DNA from: Psychrobacillus sp042944905
Lineage (GTDB): Bacteria; Bacillota; Bacilli; Bacillales_A; Planococcaceae
DNA: 64,000 nt
Direction of reading: 5' to 3'
Assembly: GCF_042944905.1 (NCBI RefSeq)
Contig: NZ_CP168496.1
Span: 2,232,001-2,296,000 of the forward strand
Part shown: positions 40,708-49,610 of the stretch, piece by piece
Layout: every line of letters starts with the position of its first letter
Position numbering within the stretch: position 1 is the first letter of the stretch
The notes under the pieces: model-generated
What the model saw: the letters and a program-made list of their open reading frames with translations, nothing else
Databases searched by the model: none
Told to the model about the DNA's origin: nothing
Translations under genes and position numbers: made by a program

Positions 40708-41994
40708 TTGAGCAATGAACCATTAGCATATCGAATGAGACCCGAAACAATAGATGAATTAGCAGGACAGCAACATGTCATTGGCCAAGATACGGCTTTA
40801 TATAAAATGATAAAAAACGGGCACGTTCCTTCTATGCTTTTATACGGCGATCCTGGTGTTGGTAAAACTTCACTTGCTTTTGCAATCGCAGGCACGACTA
40901 AACTCCCTTTTGTTGCTCTTAATGCTACAAAAGCCGGTAAAAAAGATGTGGAAGATGTTGTGGCAGATGCAAGATTAACCGGGAGAGTCATTTTGTTTTT
41001 AGATGAAATCCATCGTTTCAACAAGCTGCAACAAGATACACTTTTACCTCATGTCGAAAACGGCTCCATTATACTAATCGGTGCTACAACTGAAAATCCT
41101 TTTCATGATGTAAATCCAGCAATACGATCCCGTTGCGGAGAAATAAAACAACTAAAACGACTAACAACGGAAGATGTGGATATGCTTCTTGAAAGAGCAT
41201 TGGAGGATAAGGTTAAAGGGCTTGGAAAAATGCAAATTGACCTAACGATCGAACAAAGAAAGAAAATAGCAGAAGCAGCAAATGGGGATGCAAGAAAAGC
41301 CTTAACACTATTAGAATCCACGATATTCGCAAGCTTTGAAGAAAATGGTGTGACAAAAGTAGAAGATTCTATTTTGAATAGTCTAGTAGATAGAGTCGGC
41401 GTGTTTGGAGATAAAAAAGGATCTCATTTTTATAATCTTTTATCTGCACTTCAAAAATCGGTCCGCGGAAGTGATACAGATGCCGCCCTTTATTACTTAG
41501 CACATTTACTAGAGAACGGAGATTTAGTCGCTGTTTCGAGAAGGTTGCTCGTCATGAGTTATGAAGATATTGGGCTTGCGAACCCTACTGTTGGACCACA
41601 AGTTCTAGCTGCCATTCAAGCCGCTGAAAGACTAGGGCTACCAGAAGCACGTATACCACTCGCGAACGCGGTAGTGTTAATGTGTTTATCGGAGAAATCA
41701 AACTCTGCATATGCTGCTTTAGATGCAGCGATTACAAGTATTCATCAAGGAAAAACAGGCGACATCCCGAGCCATTTAAAAGATACGCATTACGCTGGAG
41801 CAAAAGACCTTGGGCACGGAGGATACATTTATCCGCATAATCATAAAATCGGCACTTTTGGTGGCTGGGTCAATCAAACCTATCTTCCAGATAATTTAGT
41901 TGGGACAAAGTTTTATAAACCAATAGAAGCTGGCGAAGAAAAACGTCTCGCAGCCATTTATAGTCGTTTGGAGAAGTTTAAAACGGAGAAATAA
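40708..41994 (+). CDS. rarA: Replication-associated recombination protein RarA (MgsA/WRNIP1 family)
   Basis: AAA+ ATPase acting at stalled replication forks. The 428 residues have Walker A GDPGVGKTS (about 48-56), Walker B LFLDEIHRF, the sensor segment GATTENP, SRC arginine finger region, and the C-terminal tetramerisation domain (HYAGAKDLGHGGYIYPH). The start codon is TTG with AAGGAGAG six bases upstream. Divergent from cymR; followed by a truncated repeat and a bidirectional terminator. Confidence 0.96.
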   Translation: MSNEPLAYRMRPETIDELAGQQHVIGQDTALYKMIKNGHVPSMLLYGDPGVGKTSLAFAIAGTTKLPFVALNATKAGKKDVEDVVADARLTGRVILFLDEIHRFNKLQQDTLLPHVENGSIILIGATTENPFHDVNPAIRSRCGEIKQLKRLTTEDVDMLLERALEDKVKGLGKMQIDLTIEQRKKIAEAANGDARKALTLLESTIFASFEENGVTKVEDSILNSLVDRVGVFGDKKGSHFYNLLSALQKSVRGSDTDAALYYLAHLLENGDLVAVSRRLLVMSYEDIGLANPTVGPQVLAAIQAAERLGLPEARIPLANAVVLMCLSEKSNSAYAALDAAITSIHQGKTGDIPSHLKDTHYAGAKDLGHGGYIYPHNHKIGTFGGWVNQTYLPDNLVGTKFYKPIEAGEEKRLAAIYSRLEKFKTEK

Positions 41995-41997
41995 TGA

Positions 41998-42108
41998 AAA
42001 AGAAAGACGCAAGCGCACTATAAGTGCATCTTGTCTTCTCTATTTCCAGAGTACTTTGGACGAAACATTGGCATCACTATTACCCGGGGAATATTTGTAG
42101 ATTCCAAA
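41998..42108 (+). repeat. Truncated copy D of the dispersed structured repeat
   Basis: Starts 4 bases after the rarA stop with AAAAGAAAGACGCAAGCGC and matches the first third of copies A-C (AAGTGCATCTTGTCTTCTCT, GGACGAAACATTGGC, CACTATTACC). It stops where the variable hairpin would begin, and a strong terminator follows. Its long-range 5' arm is the version closest to a perfect complement of the 3' arm seen in copy A. Confidence 0.75.
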
Positions 42109-42111
42109 ACA

Positions 42112-42150
42112 ATAAAAATCCAGCTAAAAAATCTTTAGCTGGATTTTTAT
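42112..42150. terminator. Bidirectional terminator between rarA and the 64-residue gene
   Basis: Perfect 15-bp stem AAAAATCCAGCTAAA / TTTAGCTGGATTTTT (42114-42128/42134-42148) with a 5-base loop; A/T runs on both sides allow termination in both directions. Confidence 0.93.
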
Positions 42151-42174
42151 CTGAAACCTAATCAAATGGATAGG

Positions 42175-42369
42175 TTAAACACCCATTTTCCTTCTAGTAT
42201 TACTTACTTTCTTTGTCTGTTGGCTCTTTGCTTTTTGATTAGCTACAGGACCGTTACCTGTTGATTTACCACCAGAAGCTTGATTTTTCTTTTCTTCTAG
42301 TCTTTGTTTTACCGCTTCTTGTAAGGTCATTTTCTTTTTCGGAGCATCTTGGTTGTTTGTTTCAGTCAT
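42175..42369 (-). CDS. Hypothetical basic 64-residue protein
   Basis: I do not recognise a family. The product starts MTETNNQDAPKKKMTLQEAV, has one likely helix (LQEAVKQRLEEKKNQ, about 16-30) and a basic, Gln/Ser/Asn-rich, probably disordered C-terminus (KAKSQQTKKVSNTRRKMGV). GAGGAGGGG lies 6 bases before the ATG and a good promoter is upstream, so it is likely expressed on its own. No signal peptide or membrane segment. The base composition is like that of its neighbours. Confidence 0.8.
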   Translation of the reverse strand: MTETNNQDAPKKKMTLQEAVKQRLEEKKNQASGGKSTGNGPVANQKAKSQQTKKVSNTRRKMGV

Positions 42370-42415
42370 TTTTATCCCCTCCTCAGTTGGTCACTATTGT
42401 AATTGCATTAATTAT

Positions 42416-42443
42416 AGTATAAGCTATAAGGAAAATATTTCAA
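42416..42443 (-). promoter_or_regulatory. Predicted promoter of the 64-residue gene
   Basis: Minus strand TTGAAA (42443-42438), 16-base spacer, TATACT (42421-42416), immediately after the tcdA stop codon and about 45 bases before the ATG. Confidence 0.5.
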
Positions 42444-42447
42444 CTAA

Positions 42448-43209
42448 TTATTGCACACGATTAATAGGAATTGATTTTGTTATGTCATTTATTACCCAAC
42501 TTGCGCAGATTAAGCCTACGGAAGATGGAACGAATGCATTCGAAGATGGCGGCATTTTTGCTTTGCGAATTGCTGCATCTGGTTTCCCTACTGTCTCAAC
42601 TACATCTTCGCGAACAATTATAGGGCTTTCATCTGAAAATACAACAGGAATTCCTTTTGTAATATGATCTTCTTTGCGTAGTTTTGTTCGAATGATTTTT
42701 GCAATTGGATCCGTATGTGTTTTAGATATATCCACTATTTTGAAACGAGTTGGGTCCGTTTTATTTGCTGCACCCATACTGGAGATTATTTTAATCCCTC
42801 GCGCTAAACATTCTTTCATCAAGTGAATCTTATAGATAATTGTATCCGAAGCATCAATTACATAATCAATATTCATCGCAAAAAACTGTTCATACGTTTC
42901 ATCCGTATAAAACATATGCATATCAATTACTTCACATTCGGGATTAATATCTGCAATACGTTCTTTCATCACTTCCGATTTCGAACGACCAATAGTAGAA
43001 AGGTAAGCAACTAATTGACGATTAATATTGGTAATATCTACATTGTCTTTATCTACTAGTATTATCCGTCCGACGCCGCTTCTTGCACAAGCTTCTGCAG
43101 CAAATGACCCTACTCCTCCAACACCTAAAATAGCAACCGTCGTATTTTTCAATAAATTGATTCCTTCTGTCCCAACTGCAAGTTCATTTCTTGAAAATTG
43201 ATGTACCAT
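42448..43209 (-). CDS. tcdA: tRNA threonylcarbamoyladenosine dehydratase TcdA (YrvM)
   Basis: E1-like enzyme that cyclises t6A37 to ct6A in ATP-dependent fashion. The 253 residues have the ThiF/MoeB nucleotide-binding site GVGGVGSFAAEACARSG (about 30-46), VDKDNVDITNINRQ and VIDASDTI. GGAGTG before ATG 43209 decides the start against an ATG five codons earlier. Lies beside 6S RNA and aspS as in B. subtilis. Confidence 0.95.
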   Translation of the reverse strand: MVHQFSRNELAVGTEGINLLKNTTVAILGVGGVGSFAAEACARSGVGRIILVDKDNVDITNINRQLVAYLSTIGRSKSEVMKERIADINPECEVIDMHMFYTDETYEQFFAMNIDYVIDASDTIIYKIHLMKECLARGIKIISSMGAANKTDPTRFKIVDISKTHTDPIAKIIRTKLRKEDHITKGIPVVFSDESPIIVREDVVETVGKPDAAIRKAKMPPSSNAFVPSSVGLICASWVINDITKSIPINRVQ

Positions 43210-43360
43210 TACAAAACACTCCATTTATATCAGATTAGTCGGATTAATATTTAAAAAAACCGTGAAAAAGTCTCGCTAAGCCATGCAAAGTATGCTTCTC
43301 TTTTGAGGACACTTTAAATGAAAATCATTATGTAGAAAAGTATTTATTTCTATTGCCATG

Positions 43361-43598
43361 AAAAACCCCCCAGCATTTCTTGCTAGAGGGATTAAAATTG
43401 AATTAGGACGAATCCCAATCGTGCCGACAAATAGAGCGTATCGTTTTGAACCCGCAAGTAGCAGGTGGGTGTCCTCTTTACTATTTCTGGCGTCCCGTTG
43501 AAGGGCATGTCATACATAATAAAAGTTAGACTCCCAACGATTTAATTGTTCGGTCAAAACTGATTGGCATGCTGCGAACACATCAGGATTCATATTAC
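43361..43598 (-). ncRNA. ssrSA: 6S RNA (6S-1/BsrA type)
   Basis: The aspS-tcdA gap of 442 bases holds a promoter (43603-43631), a roughly 235-base transcribed region and a terminator (CCCTCTAGCA / TGCTGGGGGG then TTTTTC, 43390-43361) with no coding frame. B. subtilis encodes 6S-1 RNA between aspS and yrvM. The 5' part (CCTGATGTGTT) and the inner GGGAGTCTAAC and GACATGCCC segments fit my memory of 6S-1, but this is not an alignment. 6S RNA binds housekeeping RNA polymerase and serves as template for product RNA. The remaining 150 bases up to tcdA show nothing I can name. Confidence 0.82.
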
Positions 43599-43602
43599 TT
43601 GT

Positions 43603-43631
43603 ATAATAGCACATGTTTTTTGAAACATCAA
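43603..43631 (-). promoter_or_regulatory. Predicted sigma-A promoter of 6S RNA
   Basis: Minus strand TTGATG (43631-43626), 17-base spacer, TATTAT (43608-43603); the RNA would start near 43597. Confidence 0.7.
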
Positions 43632-43651
43632 TAATTACATTGCGTTATTAT

Positions 43652-45421
43652 TTAACTATTCTGAACAAAAACATTTAGACTTAATTCCTTAAGTTGGGCT
43701 GTAGCTACTGGACTAGGTGCTTGTGTTAACAAGCAACTTGCACTTGCAGTCTTAGGGAAAGCAATTGTATCGCGTAAGTTTGTACTTCCAGAAAGAAGCA
43801 TTACTAAACGATCTAAACCAAATGCTACACCGCCGTGTGGTGGTGTTCCATATTCAAATGCCTCCATTAAGAATCCAAACTGCGCTTTAGCCTCTGCATC
43901 CGAGAAACCTAGAATCTCAAACATTTTTTCTTGGACATTTCTTGAATAAATACGAAGTGAACCCCCACCAAGCTCGTAACCATTCAAAACTAGGTCATAA
44001 GCTTGAGCACGTACTTTACTTGGATCTGTGTCCATTAACGTAAGGTCCTCATCAAATGGTCGCGTAAATGGATGATGAGCCGCATAATAACGTCCTTCTT
44101 TTTCGTCGTATTCAAATAATGGCCAATTGACAACCCATAAAAATTCAAAGCGGCTTTCATCAATTAAGCCCAGCTCTTTCCCAAGTTTTAATCGAAGCGC
44201 ACCTAATGCATCTGCTACTACAGATTTTTTGTCCGCTACAAACAATAGTAAATCTCCGGCAGATGCTTCCAATTTTCCGATTAAGCCCGTAGCAGCTTCT
44301 CCTTCGAAAAACTTAGCGATAGGTCCTTTAAGACCCTCTTCGTCGACTTTTAACCATGCAAGACCTTTTGCCCCGTATACACCTGCAAATTCACCAAGAG
44401 CATCGATATCTTTTCGGGAATAGTTATCAGCTGCACCTTTTACATTGATTGCTTTTACTTGTCCTCCATTTTCAACTGCAGAAGCAAATACTTTAAACGG
44501 ACTTTCTTTCACGATTTCAGATAGGTCAACTAATTCTAATCCGAAACGAACATCTGGTTTATCAGAACCGAATCGATCCATTGCTTCATCATAGTTCATC
44601 CGATTGAAAGGAATCGTCACATCTACACCTTTTACATCCATCATAATCTTTTTCATCATGCGTTCATTCATCTCGAGAATATCATCCATCGATAGAAAAC
44701 TCATTTCCATATCGATTTGTGTGAATTCTGGCTGACGGTCTGCGCGTAAATCTTCATCGCGGAAGCATCGTGCAATTTGGTAATACTTTTCGAATCCTGA
44801 TACCATTAGCATTTGTTTGAATAATTGAGGAGACTGGGGTAATGCATAAAATTCTCCTCCGTGCACGCGACTAGGAACTAAATAGTCACGTGCTCCTTCT
44901 GGAGTCGATTTTGTTAAAATAGGTGTTTCTACCTCCAAGAACCCTTCATCATCTAAGAAACGTCTTACCGTTTTCGTAATATCTGATCGCATCTTAAAAG
45001 TATCATACATAACTGGTCTTCTTAAATCTAAGTAACGATATTTTAAGCGAATATCTTCTCCCGCATCTGTTTGATTTTCAATTGCAAATGGAGGAGTTTT
45101 TGCTTCATTAATAATAATTACTTCTGTTGCATGAACTTCTATGGAACCAGAAGGCATATTTGGGTTTACTTGATTTGCAGCACGTGCAATTACAGTCCCA
45201 TGTACTTCGATGATAAATTCATTACGAAGTTTTTCTGCGATTTGAATAGCAGGTTCCGAAATCTCCGGGTTAAAAACTACTTGCACAAGACCTGAGCGAT
45301 CTCTAACATCTACGAATATTAGCCCACCTAAATCTCTTCGTTTTTGTACCCAACCGATTAATTGGACCGTTTCTCCAATAAGATGCTCGTTTAATTCGCC
45401 ACTAGTATGTGTTCTTTTCAT
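43652..45421 (-). CDS. aspS: Aspartyl-tRNA synthetase
   Basis: Charges tRNA-Asp. The 589 residues include an N-terminal OB anticodon-binding fold (LIGWVQKRRDLGGLIFVDVRD, read as GWVQKRRDLGG then IFVDVRDRSG), class II motifs (SPQLFKQMLMVSGFEKYYQI, FRDEDLRADRQPEFTQ) and motif 3 (GVAFGLDRLVM), with the bacterial GAD insertion domain in the middle. Second gene of hisS-aspS, 16 bases after hisS, so controlled by the upstream T-box. Confidence 0.98.
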   Translation of the reverse strand: MKRTHTSGELNEHLIGETVQLIGWVQKRRDLGGLIFVDVRDRSGLVQVVFNPEISEPAIQIAEKLRNEFIIEVHGTVIARAANQVNPNMPSGSIEVHATEVIIINEAKTPPFAIENQTDAGEDIRLKYRYLDLRRPVMYDTFKMRSDITKTVRRFLDDEGFLEVETPILTKSTPEGARDYLVPSRVHGGEFYALPQSPQLFKQMLMVSGFEKYYQIARCFRDEDLRADRQPEFTQIDMEMSFLSMDDILEMNERMMKKIMMDVKGVDVTIPFNRMNYDEAMDRFGSDKPDVRFGLELVDLSEIVKESPFKVFASAVENGGQVKAINVKGAADNYSRKDIDALGEFAGVYGAKGLAWLKVDEEGLKGPIAKFFEGEAATGLIGKLEASAGDLLLFVADKKSVVADALGALRLKLGKELGLIDESRFEFLWVVNWPLFEYDEKEGRYYAAHHPFTRPFDEDLTLMDTDPSKVRAQAYDLVLNGYELGGGSLRIYSRNVQEKMFEILGFSDAEAKAQFGFLMEAFEYGTPPHGGVAFGLDRLVMLLSGSTNLRDTIAFPKTASASCLLTQAPSPVATAQLKELSLNVFVQNS

Positions 45422-45437
45422 TATAATCTTCCTCCAC

Positions 45438-46712
45438 TCAAGCTAAAATGCTATTTTTCAATTGTTCTACCAATTTACTCCACGGTACGAGCTGTTGCTC
45501 GCCATTCGATAAATTTTTAAGCATTGCACTTTCTTTTTCTATTTCATCGTCACCAATAACAAGCACAAATTTGGCTTTTAAGCGATCGGCAGATTTCATT
45601 TGTGTTTTAATTTTTCGATCTAAATAATCCATTTCTGCTGTAATATTATTTTGTCGAAATACGCTTGTAAGCTCGACTGTTTTTTTCTTTGCAGCCTCAC
45701 CCATACCGATTAAATATACATCTAGATTAGAAAGATCTGCCCATTCATTATTTTCCGCCTGTACTGCAAGCAGAAGTCTTTCAATACTCATTGCAAATCC
45801 AATACCAGGTGAATCTGGTCCACCAAGCTCTTCTACAAGCCCGTTGTAGCGTCCCCCCCCAGCAAGTGTTGTAATAGCACCAAAACCTTCTGCAGCACTC
45901 ATAATTTCAAATGCTGTGTGATTATAATAGTCAAGCCCTCTAACTAAATTAGGGTCTACTTCAAATGGAATGTTCAAAATGGACAAATACTCTTTTACTT
46001 TTTCAAAGTAAGCTGCTGACTCTTCATTTAAATAATCGGCTAAAGAAGGAGCAGTTGCCATTAATGAATTGTTGCGATCCACTTTACAGTCCAAAATGCG
46101 AAGAGGATTTTTTTGTAATCTATTTTGACAATCGGAACAAAAATTTTCTATATGCGGCTCAAAGTGATTAACTAACGCTTCTTTGTGTGCAATTCGGCTC
46201 TCTGTATCCCCTAGCGAATTGATAACCAGTTTTAGTTTTTTGAGTCCAGCTTTTTGATAAACAGCCATTGCGAGAGAAATTACTTCCGCGTCAATTGCCG
46301 GATCCGCACTACCAATGGCTTCAATACCAAACTGAACAAATTGTCTATATCTTCCCGCTTGCTGTCTCTCATAACGGAACATCGGTCCCATATAATATAA
46401 TTTTACCGGTTGATCCGGGTAACCAAACATTTTATGTTCCACAAATGCACGTACTGCTGAAGCTGTACCTTCAGGTCTTAACGTTAAGGAACGATCACCT
46501 CTATCTTGAAATGTATACATTTCTTTCTGCACAATATCAGTAGTATCTCCTACACTTCTTGTAAATAATTCGGTATGTTCAAAAATCGGAGTCCGTATTT
46601 CTTTGTATTGATACAGACTACATGTTTCACGTATTAACTCTTCCACTACTTGCCATTTGCCTGTTTCTGATGGCAAAATGTCTTGTGTTCCTCTAGGTAC
46701 CTTAATGTCCAT
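45438..46712 (-). CDS. hisS: Histidyl-tRNA synthetase
   Basis: Charges tRNA-His. The 424 residues start MDIKVPRGTQDILPSE and contain class II motif 2 (MFRYERQQAGRYRQF), the HisA signature LVRGLDYYNHTAFE, GGGRYNGLVEELGG and motif 3 (GIGFAMSIERLLL), with a C-terminal anticodon-binding domain. It is preceded by a T-box leader and followed by aspS in the same transcript. Confidence 0.98.
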   Translation of the reverse strand: MDIKVPRGTQDILPSETGKWQVVEELIRETCSLYQYKEIRTPIFEHTELFTRSVGDTTDIVQKEMYTFQDRGDRSLTLRPEGTASAVRAFVEHKMFGYPDQPVKLYYMGPMFRYERQQAGRYRQFVQFGIEAIGSADPAIDAEVISLAMAVYQKAGLKKLKLVINSLGDTESRIAHKEALVNHFEPHIENFCSDCQNRLQKNPLRILDCKVDRNNSLMATAPSLADYLNEESAAYFEKVKEYLSILNIPFEVDPNLVRGLDYYNHTAFEIMSAAEGFGAITTLAGGGRYNGLVEELGGPDSPGIGFAMSIERLLLAVQAENNEWADLSNLDVYLIGMGEAAKKKTVELTSVFRQNNITAEMDYLDRKIKTQMKSADRLKAKFVLVIGDDEIEKESAMLKNLSNGEQQLVPWSKLVEQLKNSILA

Positions 46713-46740
46713 GGCAATTGCCCCTTTCTTTTACATATAA

Positions 46741-47008
46741 AAAAGCCCTCATCCCTTGCTAAATAGCAAGGGACGAGAGCTTGTATTAGCTTCCGCGGTT
46801 CCACCCTAGTTGGCCAAAAATAATTGACCCTCTCTTTTCTGGATAACGACCAGTACCGTTTCTGCCTACTAAAGAATATCTCTTTCGACAAAAAACCTCT
46901 CGAATGTTGTTCACTGAGTGCGTATGTAGGAAAGATTTCAGCCACGTCTTTCCTTCTCTTTTCATCCGTTGAAAACAGTTACTTTTTCGGTCATCGGCTT
47001 GATTTAGA
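46741..47008 (-). promoter_or_regulatory. T-box riboswitch of hisS-aspS
   Basis: Minus-strand leader with the T-box sequence CTAGGGTGGAACCGCGGAAG (46808-46789) and a strong terminator AGCTCTCGTCCCTTGCTA / TAGCAAGGGATGAGGGCT then T6 (46783-46741). A TATAAT at 47020-47015 marks the probable promoter, with a poor -35. Specifier codon not placed with confidence; by position it should read histidine. The remainder of the 405-base gap up to the amidase start holds only AT-rich sequence. Confidence 0.93.
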
Positions 47009-47117
47009 TTTTTAATTATACTTTATCTTAATGACAGGATTGAAATAAGTCAACCCTTTTCAATAAAAGGTAGAAATTTCATGACAGAATATTTACAATA
47101 GGATTAGGAGGGATTCA

Positions 47118-48650
47118 ATGATCGACAAACTAATGCAAAAAATGACCATTTTCATTCTTACTATTGCACTAATTATCCCCATCATTCACGTGTATGCACA
47201 AGAAAATGAAGTGACCGTAAATGTTTCTTCCCTTAAAGTTCGTTCTGGTCCTGGTCTTACATACGATATTATCGGTACTGTCGGACAAAATGACAAACTC
47301 ACTGTAATTGGAAAAGAAAGTGACTGGCTTCATATTAAATTTGGAAACTCTATGGGATGGGTTGCTAGCTGGTACACGAAGTCCGAATCAATTGAAATGA
47401 CCAATAAACAGGTTGTTTCCAAAGTAAACAAATTAAATGTGCGATCGGAACCTTCTTTATCTTCAGCAATAATTGGTCAATTACAAGAAGGTAGCCAAAT
47501 TTCAGCCTTTAAAACAGAAGGGGAATGGATTGAAATACAATTCAACGATCAAAAAGGATGGGTACATAGCGAGTATGTTACGATTGTTGACCAAGTAATA
47601 AAGGAAGAGCCTAAAGCAGAAAACTCTTCCAATGTAGAACTTTTTATCGTTTCCGTTAATGTGTTAAATGTTCGTTCAAAAGCAGATCTTTCTTCCAAAA
47701 GTATTGGACAAATATTAAAAGACCAGTCATTTCCAATACTTGAAAAAGACCATAATTGGGTTAAAATCCAATTAAAAAATGGAAAAAAGGGATGGGTTTA
47801 TAGTTTCTATGGCAACTACACCGAACAGCCAAAAACATCTAATGCAAGCCCAACTACTTCAAATGAAACAATTAAAATTCTATATAACAGCACTAATTTA
47901 CGATCTCAAAGTACCACAAGTAGCGATGTAGTTGCTCGCGTAGATGCTGGTGAAACATTTACCGTTTTAGAAAAAATAGATGATTGGTATAAAATCGAAC
48001 TGACAAATAATATGATTGCTTATGTAGCTAGTTGGGTTGTATCTTCAAGTGATGCTTTACCAACTTCTACTAAAGAGCCATTGGCAAAGCGCGAAAAGGG
48101 TACGTTAAAAGGACTGACACTAGTTATTGATGCTGGTCATGGAGGAAATGACCGTGGTACAACTGGAGCTTTGGGCACAGATGAGAAAGATATCACCCTT
48201 TTGACTGCCGAGTTATTGGCTTCTAAATTGCAGGCAGCAGGTGCAAATGTCATGATGACTAGAGAGTCAGATGTATACGTGGATCTTCGTAAACGCGTTT
48301 CTATTGCTCACCAGGCCGCAGCTGATGCTTTTATTAGTCTTCATTATGATGCAATCGAAAACAGTTCCGTTCATGGTTTTACGACCTATTACATGCACGA
48401 TTATCAGAAAGAGCTTGCTTCTTATGTGCATAAAGAGCTTGGTAACATGGTTTCACTGAATAATCGCGGAGTACAACAAGGAAACTATTTAGTTCTTCGT
48501 GAAAATAAACAAAAAGCAATATTAATAGAGTTAGGTTATTTAAGTAATCCATCTGAGGAACGTCAATTGACTACCGCACAATTTAGAGAACAGGCAACTC
48601 TTGGAATATACAACGGAGTTATAAATTATTTTGATGCACAAATAAAATAA
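47118..48650 (+). CDS. N-acetylmuramoyl-L-alanine amidase with four SH3b domains
   Basis: Secreted cell-wall hydrolase. The 510 residues have a signal peptide (about 1-27, ending VYAQ), four bacterial SH3 cell-wall-binding repeats (about 32-88, 99-155, 175-232, 251-308, each with an LxVRSxP-like core) and a C-terminal Amidase_3 domain (about 331-508). Zinc ligands are His341 (DAGHGG), Glu356 and His409 (SLHYDA); catalytic Glu471 lies in LIELGYLSN. B. subtilis YrvJ has the same position and architecture. AGGAGGG precedes the ATG. Followed by a terminator. Confidence 0.94.
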   Translation: MIDKLMQKMTIFILTIALIIPIIHVYAQENEVTVNVSSLKVRSGPGLTYDIIGTVGQNDKLTVIGKESDWLHIKFGNSMGWVASWYTKSESIEMTNKQVVSKVNKLNVRSEPSLSSAIIGQLQEGSQISAFKTEGEWIEIQFNDQKGWVHSEYVTIVDQVIKEEPKAENSSNVELFIVSVNVLNVRSKADLSSKSIGQILKDQSFPILEKDHNWVKIQLKNGKKGWVYSFYGNYTEQPKTSNASPTTSNETIKILYNSTNLRSQSTTSSDVVARVDAGETFTVLEKIDDWYKIELTNNMIAYVASWVVSSSDALPTSTKEPLAKREKGTLKGLTLVIDAGHGGNDRGTTGALGTDEKDITLLTAELLASKLQAAGANVMMTRESDVYVDLRKRVSIAHQAAADAFISLHYDAIENSSVHGFTTYYMHDYQKELASYVHKELGNMVSLNNRGVQQGNYLVLRENKQKAILIELGYLSNPSEERQLTTAQFREQATLGIYNGVINYFDAQIK

Positions 48651-48682
48651 GCTGTGATGTCCCAAAAAGGTCGTTATAGATC

Positions 48683-48732
48683 AGACTGTGGACAAACTCG
48701 ATAAAAACTGAGTTTGCCTACAGTCTTTTATA
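48683..48732 (+). terminator. Terminator of the amidase gene
   Basis: Stem AGACTGTGGACAAACTC / GAGTTTGCCTACAGTCT (48683-48699/48710-48726, one mismatch and G-U) with a TTTTATATT tail, 33 bases after the amidase stop. Nearly the same sequence as the hairpin at 24438-24479. Confidence 0.8.
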
Positions 48733-48769
48733 TTAGAAAGTATATGAAGCTAGAATGTTAGGAATCAAG

Positions 48770-49157
48770 TAATAACAGGGCATTCCCTTTAACATTCAAA
48801 GTTTATATGATTCAGGGTGAATATTATTTAAGTTGGTGGAACCTAAAAAAAATAGATAGTAATTATTCATAAAGTAGTGCTAAGCGGACGAAATTGTATC
48901 TTCGTCCGCTATTAAAAGAATAGGAAGATATCTAATCTCTCATTAACCAAACCTTACGCACCTTGTCTCTACATATTCCAAGAGGGCGACGAACAAACAT
49001 CCGCCACAAGATTAGCGAAAAAAAGAGGATCTGGAAGTGACGCAGTCACTTCCAGATCCTCTATAAAAGTCTTCGGTAATAGTGTAGCCAATGTTTCATC
49101 CATAGCACTCAGTGCAAAGTATAGACAAGGTACACTTAAAGGGCACTTGCACTTCTT
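48770..49157 (-). repeat. Dispersed structured repeat, copy C
   Basis: Third full copy, on the minus strand, beginning right at the dtd stop codon and reading away from it. Long-range arms 49137-49123 and 48968-48954 pair through AAGTGT-ACCTTGTCT. They enclose a perfect 18-bp hairpin 49024-49041/49045-49062. The second hairpin, AGCGGACGAA / TTCGTCCGCT at 48883-48892/48901-48910, is perfect. With the amidase terminator, this element accounts for the 507-base gap. Confidence 0.88.
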
Positions 49158-49595
49158 TTAGGCTTCTAACATGATTGTCACAGGTCCATCATTTGTAAAA
49201 GTAACATCCATCATAGCACCAAAGACACCCGTCTCTACAACAAAACCTTTTGCCCGTAACTGATGATTAAAAAGTTCCCATAATGGCTTTGCAACCTCTG
49301 GACGTGCTGCATCAATGAAGCTTGGTCTCCTACCTTTACGTGTATCTGCATATAATGTAAATTGAGAAACGGAAAGAATGGAACCGCCATTTTCGGTAAT
49401 GGAGTGATTCATCTTACCATCTGAATCTTCAAATAGACGTAACCCAGTAATTTTATCCACTAAATAGCTTATTTCTTTTTCGGTATCTGTTGCGGTAATA
49501 CCGACTAATAATAAATACCCGTGGTCGATGGAACCAGTTACTTTACCATCTACTGTTACAGAAGCATTTTTGCATCGTTGAAGTAGAACCTTCAT
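49158..49595 (-). CDS. dtd: D-aminoacyl-tRNA deacylase
   Basis: Hydrolyses D-aminoacyl-tRNAs (and Gly-tRNA-Ala), preventing D-amino acids from entering translation. The 145 residues have the two active-site signatures SVSQFTLYAD (about 77-86) and the DGPVTIML motif near the C-terminus (GP cis-proline). It follows relA by 15 bases, as in B. subtilis (yrvI). Confidence 0.96.
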   Translation of the reverse strand: MKVLLQRCKNASVTVDGKVTGSIDHGYLLLVGITATDTEKEISYLVDKITGLRLFEDSDGKMNHSITENGGSILSVSQFTLYADTRKGRRPSFIDAARPEVAKPLWELFNHQLRAKGFVVETGVFGAMMDVTFTNDGPVTIMLEA

Positions 49596-49610
49596 GTGAT
49601 AATTACTCCT

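Noticed and set aside
46646..46945. 99-codon frame antisense to the hisS T-box region
   Set aside because: It reads through the T-box terminator and leader; there is no ribosome-binding site and the leader structure explains the sequence.
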